DNA of 64,000 nucleotides from Cellulomonas palmilytica (GTDB lineage Bacteria; Actinomycetota; Actinomycetes; Actinomycetales; Cellulomonadaceae): the NCBI RefSeq assembly GCF_021590045.1, contig NZ_CP062221.1, positions 1,116,001 to 1,180,000 on the forward strand, given 5' to 3'. The translations under genes were made by a program, and so were the position numbers. The stretch's first letter is position 1. Each line of letters starts with the position of its first letter. Shown piece by piece: positions 1 through 8,576 of the stretch. The notes beneath the pieces are model-generated. The model did not search any database, was not told where the DNA came from, and worked only from the letters and a program-made list of their open reading frames with translations.

Positions 1-28
1 TCGTGGGCGGCACGAAGCAGACGTGCGG

Positions 29-47
29 CGCACGTTACTGATCGGTA
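29..47 (-). promoter_or_regulatory. Leftward promoter/operator-like motif
   Basis: The plus strand reads CGCACGTTACTGATCGGTA, nearly the same as 5744-5763 upstream of the minus-strand subtilase. On the minus strand both contain TAACGT, a usable -10 box. It would serve a gene to the left of the window. The shared flanks suggest a common regulator; this is inference. Confidence 0.35.
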
Positions 48-427
48 GACCGGTTCGTGCGGTTCTTAACCAGATCGAAACACTCGTGTCTTGCCTGAGG
101 CACATGTCCGGATCGACCAGGAAGATCGCGGACGGCGACGTCTGCGCGCCGGTCGCGGCGTCCGGCGGCGGCCCCGGTCCCGGACCCGGTACCGGACGGG
201 ACGGTGGACGGACTCGCGGGACGCGACCGGAACGGGTGGCGAGAGGCGACGGTGGCCGCGGTGTCGGAGGGGACGGGCGGTCCGGTGGCCGGGATGTCGG
301 AGGGAGTCGGGTTGGACGCGGTGCTGGACGGGGCTGCACGTGGTGCCGCGCGCGGCGGTGGTCGGGGAGAGCGCGGTGGAGCTGCCGTGGTGGTGGACGC
401 CCGGCGCGGGTGGGCGGCGAGGTGGCC

Positions 428-433
428 GACAAT
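428..433 (+). promoter_or_regulatory. -10 box of rnhA
   Basis: GACAAT lies 7 nt before the ATG at 441, the leaderless spacing seen repeatedly in this window. Confidence 0.4.
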
Positions 434-440
434 GGGCGCG

Positions 441-1097
441 ATGATCACCGTGAGCACCGACGGCTCCTGCCTGCGCAACCCCGGCGGCGCGATCGGCTGG
501 GCGTGGGCCAACCACGACGGCACGAGCGCGAGCGGGGGCGCCACCTCCGGAACCAACCAGATCGCCGAGCTCACCGCCGTGCTCGAGGCGATCCGCGCGC
601 ACCCCGGACCCGAGCCGCTGCGCATCGAGGCGGACTCGCAGTACGCGATCAAGTGCTCGTCGGAGTGGGTGCACAACTGGCGCCGGCGCGGCTGGCGCAC
701 CGCGAGCGGGGGGCCCGTGCAGAACCTCGCGCTCGTCCAGGCGATCGACCGCGCGATCAGCGAGCGCACCGGACCGGTGACGTTCTCCTGGGTGCGCGGT
801 CACCGCGGCGACCGCTTCAACGAGCGCGCCGACGAGCTCGCGGGCATCGCCGCCCGCGCCGCCCGCTCCGGCACCCTCCCGACCCCCACCCCCTCCCCGG
901 CCACTACCCTCCCCCCGGCCCCCACCCGCGCGCCGAGCCCTCCAGTCCTCGACCCCGCGGTTGCTCCGGCTGTGACCACCGAGACCCTGAGCAACCCCGG
1001 TCTCGCCAGGACGACCGCCGCCGACCCCGTTGTTGCTCCGGCTGTGCGCGCCGATACCCGGAGCAACCCCGGTCTCGACATGGACCCGCTGTTCTGA
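441..1097 (+). CDS. rnhA: Ribonuclease HI with repeat-derived tail
   Basis: Ribonuclease HI cleaves the RNA strand of RNA-DNA hybrids in the cytoplasm. The domain fills residues 1-145, with the expected catalytic set D7 (TDGS), E43, D65, H121 (VRGH) and D131 (NERADELA). The protein is 218 aa, longer than the usual ~150-160. The extra C-terminal part is Pro/Thr/Ala-rich, and residues ~170-213 are encoded by two units of the palindromic repeat at 951-1077, so this tail looks like repeat DNA read as protein rather than a domain. The ATG at 441 is chosen because a GACAAT box precedes it by 7 nt. An in-frame ATG at 432 with GAGGTGG upstream is the alternative. It stands alone, with no operon partner. 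Confidence 0.9.
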   Translation: MITVSTDGSCLRNPGGAIGWAWANHDGTSASGGATSGTNQIAELTAVLEAIRAHPGPEPLRIEADSQYAIKCSSEWVHNWRRRGWRTASGGPVQNLALVQAIDRAISERTGPVTFSWVRGHRGDRFNERADELAGIAARAARSGTLPTPTPSPATTLPPAPTRAPSPPVLDPAVAPAVTTETLSNPGLARTTAADPVVAPAVRADTRSNPGLDMDPLF

Positions 1098-1673
1098 CCC
1101 TCCCTGGCCATCGCCGATCTGCCGCCTCCGATCCGGCCGCCTCCGATCCGGCCGTCACCGATCCGGCCCTCACGGATCGGGCCATCACCGATCTGGCCCT
1201 CACCGATCCGGCCGTCACCTATCCGGACGGCTCGCCGATCCGGCACTGACCCCCGCTGAGCGCGCCGACCGGTCGCTCCGAGACCTCGTCGGCCCCCTCC
1301 TTCGACCCCGTGGTCGCTCCGGCTGTGTGCGGCGGGGTCCGGAGCGACCCCGGGCTCGGCGGGACGGCCACGCCCACCGTTGACCCCGTGGTTGCTCCGG
1401 CTGTGGGCGATGGGACCCGGAGCAACCCCGGTCTCGTCGGAACAGTCACCGTCGACCCCGTGGTCGCTCCGGGTAGGAGCGTCGAGAGCCGGAGCGACGG
1501 CGGTCTCGGCGGGACCGGTCGGGCTGCGGCGCGGTCGGGCTGCGGCGCGGTCGGATGCGGGGTGGGCGGGGTGTGGTCGGCGGGGCACGCGACCCGGTCC
1601 TGCGCGAGGGGGACGTGCGCGACCCCGCGGTGCTCCGGCTCGTCGTGCTGGGCCGGAGCGACCGCGGGGTCGG
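951..1673. repeat. Palindromic repeat cluster A, six units
   Basis: Units begin near 951, 1023, 1304, 1382, 1454 and 1621. Each has a left arm like GACCCCGTGGTTGCTCCGG and a right arm like CCGGAGCAACC followed by a CCGGTCTC or CGGGGTC end, separated by about 15-20 nt. Neighbouring units are spaced 72 or 78 bp. Unit 1621-1673 pairs almost fully. The first two lie inside the rnhA coding tail. The same family forms cluster B at 42065-42401. They could act as terminators or be REP-like elements. Confidence 0.8.
1114..1232. repeat. 15-bp tandem repeat, about 8 copies
   Basis: Degenerate copies of CCGATCCGGCCGTCA follow each other between palindromic units of cluster A. One copy is changed to CGGATCGGGCCATCA. 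The core CCGATCCGG is close to a palindrome. No gene is visible here. Confidence 0.75.
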
Positions 1674-1718
1674 CGTGAGCGGCGTCCTCAGGTCAGGTGG
1701 GTCGAGGGCGCCGGGTGG

Positions 1719-4700
1719 TCAGCGGCGGACCGTGACCGTGACCGCGCCCGTGGAGGCCTCGGTCGTCGCGCTGCCGGGGTAGGTCGCCGTCAGCGTGTGC
1801 TTGCCGGGGGCCAGGTCACGCACGGTGACCTTGGCCGTCCCGGTGAGCCCACGTGCCGACAGCTTCGCGGTCCCCAGCTTCGTGCCGCCCTCGGACAGCG
1901 TCACCGTGCCGGACGGTGCGGCCGTCGCACCGACCACGGTGACGACCGCGGTGAGCGGACCGCCCGGACCGCTCGGCCCGCCCTTGCCCCCGGAGGGGAG
2001 GGTCGCCGAGCGGGACGCACCGCCGAACCCGTCGACCTTCACCGAGGTCGTCGTCGCCGACTTCCCGACCGTCAGGCTGACGGGTGCGGACGTCGACGCG
2101 AGGTACGACGAGCCGCGGTCGGGCACGAACGACGCCGTGAGCGAGTGCTCCCCGATGCCGAGCGCGACCGACGCGGTGGCCTTCCCGCGGTGCACCTTCT
2201 GCACCGCGAGCAGCTTGGTGCCGTCGCGGAACGCGACCGACCCCCTCGCAGTGGCCGGTGCGACGGTCGCGGTCAGCCTCGCCTTCGAGCCGTACGACGT
2301 GCCGCCGCTGACCGCGAGGGTCGTCGTCGTGCTCGTCGGGACGGTGACGTCGACGACCTGCACGCGCTTGCCGTCGCGGTTGTGGTGCTGGAACACCAGC
2401 AGGTCGCCGCTCGTCGCGTCGGCCGACCGGTGCACGGGGATGCTCACGCCGTCCGCGCCGTCGGTCGAGACGAGCGACGCGCGGTCGTTCTCGAACCAGA
2501 ACGGCGGGTCGTACGGGTCGGTCGTGAACACGTCGGCCTCGTCGACCACCGAGTCGTCACCGCCGTACGGCGAGTACGTCCACACGGAGATGGTCGGCGT
2601 GTCCCCGGGCGCGATGCCCGTGGCGCCGAGCGAGATGGGCGCGACCAGCACGTTCGAGTCGAAGACGCCGGTGTCGACGTCGCCGAACTCGTAGTTGATC
2701 GGCTCGATGTCGACCGCCGGTGCGCTCGCGGGCGCGTTCAGGTCGTACGTCGTGACGACCGTGAGGTCGATCGCCTCGTCGAGCTTCCACACGATCGACT
2801 CGAGGTCGAACGTGCCGTCGCCGTCGACGTCGATGTCGATCACCGGGTAGACCGCGAGGCCGAGCGAGGCCCAGTTCCCCTCGGTCGCGATGCCGACGTT
2901 GAGCAGGCCGTCGTCCTGCGGGTCGGCGCCGAGCGCCTCGACGTACGGCGCGGTCGACGACCAGCCGACGTACCGGAGGTCACCGGAGCGCACCGCCGAC
3001 CGCGACGTCCCGAGCGTCGCCTCGTTCGGCAGGCGCGGGCTCGTGGCCCCGAGGATCAGCGGCGTGGTGAGCGACTGCCAGCCACCGGACGCGACGCCCC
3101 GGCCCCGGAGCGCCAGCCCGGCGGTGTCCGCGGACCCCGTGAACGTGACGTCCTTGGCCTTGAGGTCGCTCACGATCCGCGGCGCGGCCTGGACCGGGAC
3201 GCGCAGCTCGTCGTCGCCGGACCGCGAGTCGAGCACGAGCCGGCCGGTCAGCGCCGCGACGTACTCGCGCGGCAGACCGCCCTGCTCGAGCGACGACGTC
3301 GGGTCGATGTCCCGCTCGAGCGTCGCCGGGTCCACGGACAGCGTGAGCGTGACCGTGGCCTTGCCGCCGCGCGGGACGGTGACGCGCTTCGGCGAGACGG
3401 AGACCGTCGCGCCGCCCGTGGTGGACGCGGCGGCGAACGACGCGTCGTAGCTCTGGGTCGTGCGGCCGAAGTTGCGGACCGTGACCGTGGCCGTGCGCGT
3501 GACCTTCGTCGGGCCGACATCGACGACCCCGAACGTCACCGAGGTGAGCGCCGGGTTCTTCGCGTTGTACGCGACGACGTCCGTCTCGACCGCGGCGAGC
3601 GCGTCGACCCGGCCGGCACCGACGCGCTCCGGCCCGTAGGCCAGGCCGCCGCCGTCGGGTTCGGTCGTGACGTCGTGCGTCGCGGTGTTGACGATCGCGG
3701 CCTTGACCTCGGTCGGCGACCAGCGCGGGTGCGCGGCCCGCACCAGGGCGGCGATGCCCGCGACGTGCGGTGCGGCCATCGACGTGCCGGACAGGACGTG
3801 CCCCGCGGTGCCGCCGCCGGACGCGGCGGACAGGATGCCCGTGCCGGGCGCCGCGACGTCGGGCTTCACGACGCCGAGCGAGCCGTGCACACCGCGCGAC
3901 GAGCCGTCGTTCAGCAGGTCCTGCGCACCGTCGAGCCGGCTGCTCAGGGCGAGGCCCGGGCCGATCTCGAGCGTGAGCGTCCCGGCCTGGATCTCCGGCA
4001 GCAGCGTGTCGGTCGACTGCTTCGTGAGCTGCGCGCCGGGGATCGTCGCGTTGCCCGCGATGCCCGCGGAGAACACCGTGAGCTCCGTGGGCAGCACCAC
4101 GCCGACCGCGCCCGCGGCCGTCGCGTTGTTGAAGCGGGCCGCCGAGCCGCAGCGGCGCGACGTGTCGTCGTCGTCCCACCACAGGTACGCGATCTTGCCC
4201 GCGACCGCGGCGGCCTGCGCCGCGGTGAACGCCGTGCAGCCGTCGAACGTCGCACCGACGTACGCCACGGGCGCCTCGACGTCCGGCCCGCCGTACGCGA
4301 CCGAGTTCTGCGCGGGCAGCAGGTCGCCCTCGAGCGCGTCGTCGGATGCGGCCGTGACCTTCACGGCGTCCAGCGCGGGGGTGGCCACGGAGTTCGCGAC
4401 CGTCAGGGCGCTCGGGGAGTTGCCGGGCGCACCGCCGATGTCGGTGATGTCGCCCGCGTTGCCCGCCGAGTTCGTGACGAGCACGCCGAGCTTCGTCAGC
4501 TCGGTGACCAGGAGGCTGTCGGGGTCGTCGGCCGGGGCGCCGTCGCCGCCGAGCGACATGTTGACCACGTCGACGCGGTCGGACAGGTCACCGTCGCCGT
4601 TCGGGTCGGCGGCGCGGTCGAGCGCGAGGCTCGTGAGGTCCGTGGACCCGCCGATGTCACCGAACACCTTGAACGACCACAGCAGCGCGCCGGGCGCCGA

Positions 4701-5645
4701 GCCGGGGCCGACCTCCCAGTCGGACACGTCGGTCAGCGACGTGTAGTCGCCGCGGAACGTGGCGCCCGTGGCGTCGACGCCGTAGCCCGCCGCGGTGCCC
4801 GCGACGTGCGTGCCGTGACCGGAGTTCGAGGACGTGGACAGCGCGTCGATCGGGTTCTCGTCGGGCGTCGGGACGTCCGTGGAGCCCGGCTCGTCGAGGC
4901 TCGCGTCGTACAGGGGGCCGGCGAAGTCGTAACCGCCGGCGAACTTCGCGGCGTCGAACCAGGCCGGGTCGACGGGCTGGGTGCCGTCCTCGCCGTACGC
5001 CTCCTCGTACGCCTCGACCGTCCCCGCGCCGCCGAACGACGCGTGCGTGTAGTCCAGGCCCGTGTCGATGACCGCGAGGCTGATGCCCGCACCGGTCTGG
5101 CCCGTGTCCTGCCACGCCTGCAGCGCCTTCGTGAACGCGACGGTCGACGAGTTCGTCGGCCGCTTCTCCATGACTCGGTAGATGGCCGTGACCTCGTCCT
5201 TCGACGCCAGCGCGCGGATCTTCGCGGCGTCACCGCTGACGAGCGTGCCCGCGACGAGGTTGGTGAGCGTGCCGACGCGCTTGGGGGTCGCCGACCGCGC
5301 GTTCTTGGTCGTCAGCTCGGTGGGGACGACGGCCTCCGCGACCGCCTCCGTCTGCGCGGCGGCGTCCTGCACGGCGTCCTTGCCCTGCGCGGCGACGTCG
5401 ACCCCGGCGGGGGTGTCGAGGGTGACGAGCGCGGTGATCTGACCCGTCGCGCCCGTGATGCCGACAGCCTTGCGGGCCTCGGCGAGCGTCCTGTCGACCC
5501 GTGACGGGTCGATGCGGTGGTCGGCGGGGGACGGTGGCCCTGGTGGGGCGGCGGTCGCGGAGGTCGCCAGGACCCCGGTGGTGAGCGCGACCGACAGCGC
5601 GGTGGCTGCGGCGAGCGTGGAACGACGTGCTGGTGGACGTGACAT
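1719..5645 (-). CDS. Secreted S8 family serine peptidase (subtilase)
   Basis: A large extracellular subtilisin-like protease of 1308 aa. The N-terminus has Arg residues, a hydrophobic core and an Ala-rich cleavage region (TSATAA, near residue 33), so it is a signal peptide. An inhibitor-I9-like propeptide is likely at ~40-160. The catalytic triad is Asp ~194 (AVIDTGLDYTH), His ~278 (SGHGTHVAGT) and Ser ~620 (GTSMAAPHVAG). The region ~430-560 between His and Ser fits a PA insert. Ig-like/Fn3-like modules follow, with two bacterial Ig repeats (STTTTLAV and ATTTSVKV starts) near the C-terminus. No cell-wall sorting signal is visible, so it is probably released. The ATG at 5645 has AGGGGT 4 nt upstream; a GTG two codons earlier would overlap that site. 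It is transcribed alone, leftwards. Confidence 0.93.
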   Translation of the reverse strand: MSRPPARRSTLAAATALSVALTTGVLATSATAAPPGPPSPADHRIDPSRVDRTLAEARKAVGITGATGQITALVTLDTPAGVDVAAQGKDAVQDAAAQTEAVAEAVVPTELTTKNARSATPKRVGTLTNLVAGTLVSGDAAKIRALASKDEVTAIYRVMEKRPTNSSTVAFTKALQAWQDTGQTGAGISLAVIDTGLDYTHASFGGAGTVEAYEEAYGEDGTQPVDPAWFDAAKFAGGYDFAGPLYDASLDEPGSTDVPTPDENPIDALSTSSNSGHGTHVAGTAAGYGVDATGATFRGDYTSLTDVSDWEVGPGSAPGALLWSFKVFGDIGGSTDLTSLALDRAADPNGDGDLSDRVDVVNMSLGGDGAPADDPDSLLVTELTKLGVLVTNSAGNAGDITDIGGAPGNSPSALTVANSVATPALDAVKVTAASDDALEGDLLPAQNSVAYGGPDVEAPVAYVGATFDGCTAFTAAQAAAVAGKIAYLWWDDDDTSRRCGSAARFNNATAAGAVGVVLPTELTVFSAGIAGNATIPGAQLTKQSTDTLLPEIQAGTLTLEIGPGLALSSRLDGAQDLLNDGSSRGVHGSLGVVKPDVAAPGTGILSAASGGGTAGHVLSGTSMAAPHVAGIAALVRAAHPRWSPTEVKAAIVNTATHDVTTEPDGGGLAYGPERVGAGRVDALAAVETDVVAYNAKNPALTSVTFGVVDVGPTKVTRTATVTVRNFGRTTQSYDASFAAASTTGGATVSVSPKRVTVPRGGKATVTLTLSVDPATLERDIDPTSSLEQGGLPREYVAALTGRLVLDSRSGDDELRVPVQAAPRIVSDLKAKDVTFTGSADTAGLALRGRGVASGGWQSLTTPLILGATSPRLPNEATLGTSRSAVRSGDLRYVGWSSTAPYVEALGADPQDDGLLNVGIATEGNWASLGLAVYPVIDIDVDGDGTFDLESIVWKLDEAIDLTVVTTYDLNAPASAPAVDIEPINYEFGDVDTGVFDSNVLVAPISLGATGIAPGDTPTISVWTYSPYGGDDSVVDEADVFTTDPYDPPFWFENDRASLVSTDGADGVSIPVHRSADATSGDLLVFQHHNRDGKRVQVVDVTVPTSTTTTLAVSGGTSYGSKARLTATVAPATARGSVAFRDGTKLLAVQKVHRGKATASVALGIGEHSLTASFVPDRGSSYLASTSAPVSLTVGKSATTTSVKVDGFGGASRSATLPSGGKGGPSGPGGPLTAVVTVVGATAAPSGTVTLSEGGTKLGTAKLSARGLTGTAKVTVRDLAPGKHTLTATYPGSATTEASTGAVTVTVRR

Positions 5646-5741
5646 GTGCACCCCTGGAGTCGTGGGTTCTCACGGAGCGTCCCGCGTGATCGTCGGACCG
5701 GCGATCGTCCTCGTCCCCCTTCGGCGGTCATGCAGCACGCC

Positions 5742-5763
5742 CGACGCACGTTACTTACCGGTA
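5742..5763 (-). promoter_or_regulatory. Putative promoter/operator of the subtilase
   Basis: This copy of the motif at 29-47 (shared core GCACGTTACT) contains TAACGT as a minus-strand -10 about 100 nt before the peptidase start. The near-palindrome TACCGGTA inside it could be a regulator site. Confidence 0.35.
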
Positions 5764-5845
5764 CGTCCTGCGTCATCCGATAGACCCGAATTGGGTCGGC
5801 GTGAGCCGGCGGCGGCCGACGCCCCCGGAGCCGGTCCCAGGCGGC

Positions 5846-6508
5846 TCAGCGCAGCGGCACGAACGCGTACGAGCCGTGCGTCGAGTCGTCGACCTGCCCG
5901 TCCGCCCGCACGACGAGGTGCATGGTCGACCGCACGGGCAGCACCAACCGCCCCGGGTCCGCGAGCATCCCGACGAGCACGTCCGGCAGCTCCCGCGCGG
6001 CCGCCGAGACCAGGACCCGGTCCCAGCCGCCCTCGCGCGGCCGCCCGAGCGTGCCCGGACCGGCCCGCTCGAGCCGCGCACGACCCACCCGCCCCGGGGG
6101 CTGCGCGACGAACCGCGCGAGGTTCTGCGCGCCCCACGCCGCGATCTCGTCGTCCAGCTCGAGGCCCAGCACCTCGCCGTCCGGTCCGACGAGCCACGCG
6201 AGCAGCGCCGTCGTCCACCCCGACCCCGCGCCCACGTCGAGCACCGTCGCGCCGCGCGGCACGTCGAGCAGGCGCAGCATCGCGGCGACCGTGCTCGGCT
6301 GCGAGCCCGTCGAGCCGCGCCACAGCGGCAGCGCCCGGTCCTCCGCCGCGTGCGCGCGCTGCGCGGGCGGCAGGAACTCCACGCGCGGCACTGCCCGCAT
6401 CGCGGCGGCCACCCGGTCGCTCGTCGAGGGCGCGCCGGGCTCGAGCTCGTGCTCGTCGTGCTCGTGCTCGTCGTGCTCGTGCTCGTCATGCTCGTGCTCG
6501 TCGTGCAT
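5846..6508 (-). CDS. PCMT-like SAM methyltransferase with HDEHE repeat
   Basis: Related to protein-L-isoaspartate O-methyltransferase, which repairs isoaspartyl residues in aged proteins using S-adenosylmethionine. The 220-aa protein has the family motif GSTGSQPST near residues 65-73 and a SAM-binding loop VLDVGAGSGWTT at 89-100. The first 21 residues are four copies of His-Asp-Glu-His-Glu, encoded by a 15-bp tandem repeat, ahead of the domain; this resembles a metal-binding tail but may only be repeat expansion. The ATG at 6508 is preceded by GGAGG at a good distance; the open frame continues upstream without support. It is divergent from the GMC oxidoreductase gene, 112 nt apart. The true substrate is uncertain. 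Confidence 0.85.
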   Translation of the reverse strand: MHDEHEHDEHEHDEHEHDEHELEPGAPSTSDRVAAAMRAVPRVEFLPPAQRAHAAEDRALPLWRGSTGSQPSTVAAMLRLLDVPRGATVLDVGAGSGWTTALLAWLVGPDGEVLGLELDDEIAAWGAQNLARFVAQPPGRVGRARLERAGPGTLGRPREGGWDRVLVSAAARELPDVLVGMLADPGRLVLPVRSTMHLVVRADGQVDDSTHGSYAFVPLR

Positions 6509-6620
6509 GGCGCCTCCGTCGCCTCGGGCGAGGTGGGGTCCGCCCGGTTCGTCGGGTCGACGACGCGCGCCGCACGTGGCGGTGGCGGCGCACGCCGTGC
6601 TCACCACCGACACTAGGCGG

Positions 6621-8576
6621 GTGACCGCCCCCCGGACCACGACGACGTCGTCCACCCCGCCCGCGACCGACGCCCCGAGCGGCGGCATGCTCGACGCCGA
6701 CGTGGTCGTCGTCGGGTCCGGCTTCGGCGGCAGCGTCGCCGCGCTGCGGCTCACCGAGAAGGGCTACCGCGTGCTCGTCGTCGAGGCGGGCCGCCGCTTC
6801 ACCGACGAGACCCTGCCGCGCACCTCGTGGGACGTGCGGCGGTTCCTGTGGGCGCCGCGGCTCGGCTGCACCGGTATCCAGCGCATCCACGTGCTCCCGG
6901 ACGTCGTCGTGCTCGCGGGGGCGGGCGTCGGCGGCGGCTCGCTCGTCTACGCGAACACGCTGTACGAGCCCGAGCGCGACGAGTTCTGGGACGACCCGCA
7001 GTGGGCGGGCATCACCGACTGGCGCGACGAGCTCGCGCCGCACTACGACCAGGCGCGCCGCATGCTCGGCGTCGTCGACAACCCGACCGTGACGCCCGCC
7101 GACGAGGTCGTCCGCGCCGCCGCGCGGGACCTCGGCGTCGGTGCGTCGTTCCGGCTCGCGCCCGTCGGCGTCGTGTTCGGGCGCGACGGCCGGCTCGAGC
7201 CCGGGCAGGCCGTGCCCGACCCGTTCTTCGGCGGCGTCGGCCCGGACCGGCGCGGGTGCACGCAGTGCGGGGCGTGCATGACGGGCTGCCGGTTCGGCGC
7301 CAAGAACACGCTCACGACGAACTACCTCGCGCTCGCCGAGCGCGCGGGGGCGCGCGTCGTGCCCCTCACGACCGTCACGTCGGTGCGGCCCGCGGCCGAC
7401 GGGACGTGGCAGGTCGACGTCGCCGCGACCGGGCACCCGCGGCGCGGCCGGCGGACGCTGCGCACCGGGCAGGTCGTGCTCGCCGCCGGGGCGTGGGGCA
7501 CGCAGGCGCTGCTGCACGGGCTCAAGGCCGACGGTGTGCTGCCCGAGCTGTCCGACCGGCTCGGCCACCTCACGCGCACGAACTCCGAGGCGCTCGGCGG
7601 CGCGGTCGCGCGGTGGCGGGACCGGCGCACCGCGCCCGACCTGACGCAGGGGGTGGCGATCACGTCGTCGGTGTGGCTCGACGAGCGCACGCACCTCGAG
7701 CCCGTGCGGTACGGGCGCGGGTCGAACCTCATGGGGCTGCTGTCCACGGTCCTCACCTCGGGCAGGACCCGCGCTGGGGACTCCGGTGCTGGGGACTCCG
7801 GTGCCGGCGGGCCGGGTGCTGGCGGGTCCGGTGCCGGCGGGTCCGGTGCTGGTGGGGCCCGTCCCGCGGGAGGGTCGGGTGCCGGTGGGGCGCGGGTCGA
7901 GCGGGCGTTGCGGTGGGTCGGGACCGTCGCACGGCACCCGGGACAGGTCGCGTCGCTGCTGCTGGGCATCGGGTCCTGGTCGCAGCGCACCGTGATCGGG
8001 CTCGTCATGCAGACCGGTGGCGCGTCGATCGTCGTGCGCCCCCGCCGCACGTGGCGCGGCACGGTCCGGCTGACGTCCACGCCGGGGGAGGGCGAGCCCA
8101 ACCCCACCTGGATCCCGCAGGCGCACGCCGCGTACCGGGCGATGGCGCGGCGGCTCGGCGGGTTCGCGGCGTCGAGCCTCGCGGAGGTCGTCGACGTGCC
8201 CATGACGGCCCACTTCATCGGTGGCTGCACGATCGGGCGGACCCGCGACGACGGCGTGGTCGACCCCTACCACCGCGTGCACGGCTACCCCGGGCTCCAC
8301 GTGCTCGACGGCTCGACGATCTCGGCGAACCTCGGCGTGAACCCGTCGCTCACCATCACCGCGCAGGCCGAGCGGGCGTGCGCGCTGTGGCCCAACCGGG
8401 GCGAGCCCGACCCGCGCCCGGCGCCCGGCCGCCCCTACGCGCGCGTCGCACCCGTGGCACCGGCGCGTCCCGTCGTGCCGGCCCACGCGCCGGCCGCCCT
8501 GCGCCTCACGCCCGTGCGGCCTCCCGGGCCCCCGGGTCCCGCCGGGGGCTCGGGCGGCGACGTGGGGGAGATGTGA
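6621..8576 (+). CDS. GMC family FAD oxidoreductase
   Basis: A flavoprotein of the glucose-methanol-choline family, closest in layout to the actinobacterial cholesterol-oxidase-like branch that oxidises alcohol or sterol groups. Residues ~26-42 carry the FAD dinucleotide motif VVVGSGFGGS. A Cys-rich CTQCGACMTGC lies at ~212-222, and the C-terminal part has HFIGGC (~530) and NLGVNPSLT (~570), the usual FAD-closing region. Residues ~383-428 are a Gly/Ser/Ala low-complexity insert encoded by 15-bp repeats, which makes the protein (651 aa) longer than usual. GTG at 6621 is chosen because it is the conventional start before the FAD motif; an ATG 22 codons later is possible. No signal peptide is seen. 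Substrate unknown. Confidence 0.88.
   Translation: MTAPRTTTTSSTPPATDAPSGGMLDADVVVVGSGFGGSVAALRLTEKGYRVLVVEAGRRFTDETLPRTSWDVRRFLWAPRLGCTGIQRIHVLPDVVVLAGAGVGGGSLVYANTLYEPERDEFWDDPQWAGITDWRDELAPHYDQARRMLGVVDNPTVTPADEVVRAAARDLGVGASFRLAPVGVVFGRDGRLEPGQAVPDPFFGGVGPDRRGCTQCGACMTGCRFGAKNTLTTNYLALAERAGARVVPLTTVTSVRPAADGTWQVDVAATGHPRRGRRTLRTGQVVLAAGAWGTQALLHGLKADGVLPELSDRLGHLTRTNSEALGGAVARWRDRRTAPDLTQGVAITSSVWLDERTHLEPVRYGRGSNLMGLLSTVLTSGRTRAGDSGAGDSGAGGPGAGGSGAGGSGAGGARPAGGSGAGGARVERALRWVGTVARHPGQVASLLLGIGSWSQRTVIGLVMQTGGASIVVRPRRTWRGTVRLTSTPGEGEPNPTWIPQAHAAYRAMARRLGGFAASSLAEVVDVPMTAHFIGGCTIGRTRDDGVVDPYHRVHGYPGLHVLDGSTISANLGVNPSLTITAQAERACALWPNRGEPDPRPAPGRPYARVAPVAPARPVVPAHAPAALRLTPVRPPGPPGPAGGSGGDVGEM
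7769..7906 (+). repeat. 15-bp repeats inside the GMC gene
   Basis: Repeats of the type GGTGCTGGCGGGTCC encode Gly-Ala-Gly-Gly-Ser units. Length changes of whole units keep the frame. Confidence 0.7.

Larger units (their letters stand above)
1..440. other. Non-coding left edge
   Basis: I see no credible gene in this stretch. Open frames here lack recognisable domains and have strongly biased Arg/Gly/Pro composition typical of shadow frames in GC-rich DNA. It contains a leftward promoter-like motif near its start and the rnhA promoter at its end. Confidence 0.5.

Noticed and set aside
1380..5504. A 1374-residue plus-strand ORF opposite the subtilase
   Set aside because: The minus-strand frame has a full triad and signal peptide; the plus frame is Arg-rich and has no domains, typical of antisense shadows at high GC.
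1719..5645. Cell-wall sorting signal on the subtilase
   Set aside because: No LPxTG, helix and basic tail at the C-terminus, so it is treated as secreted.
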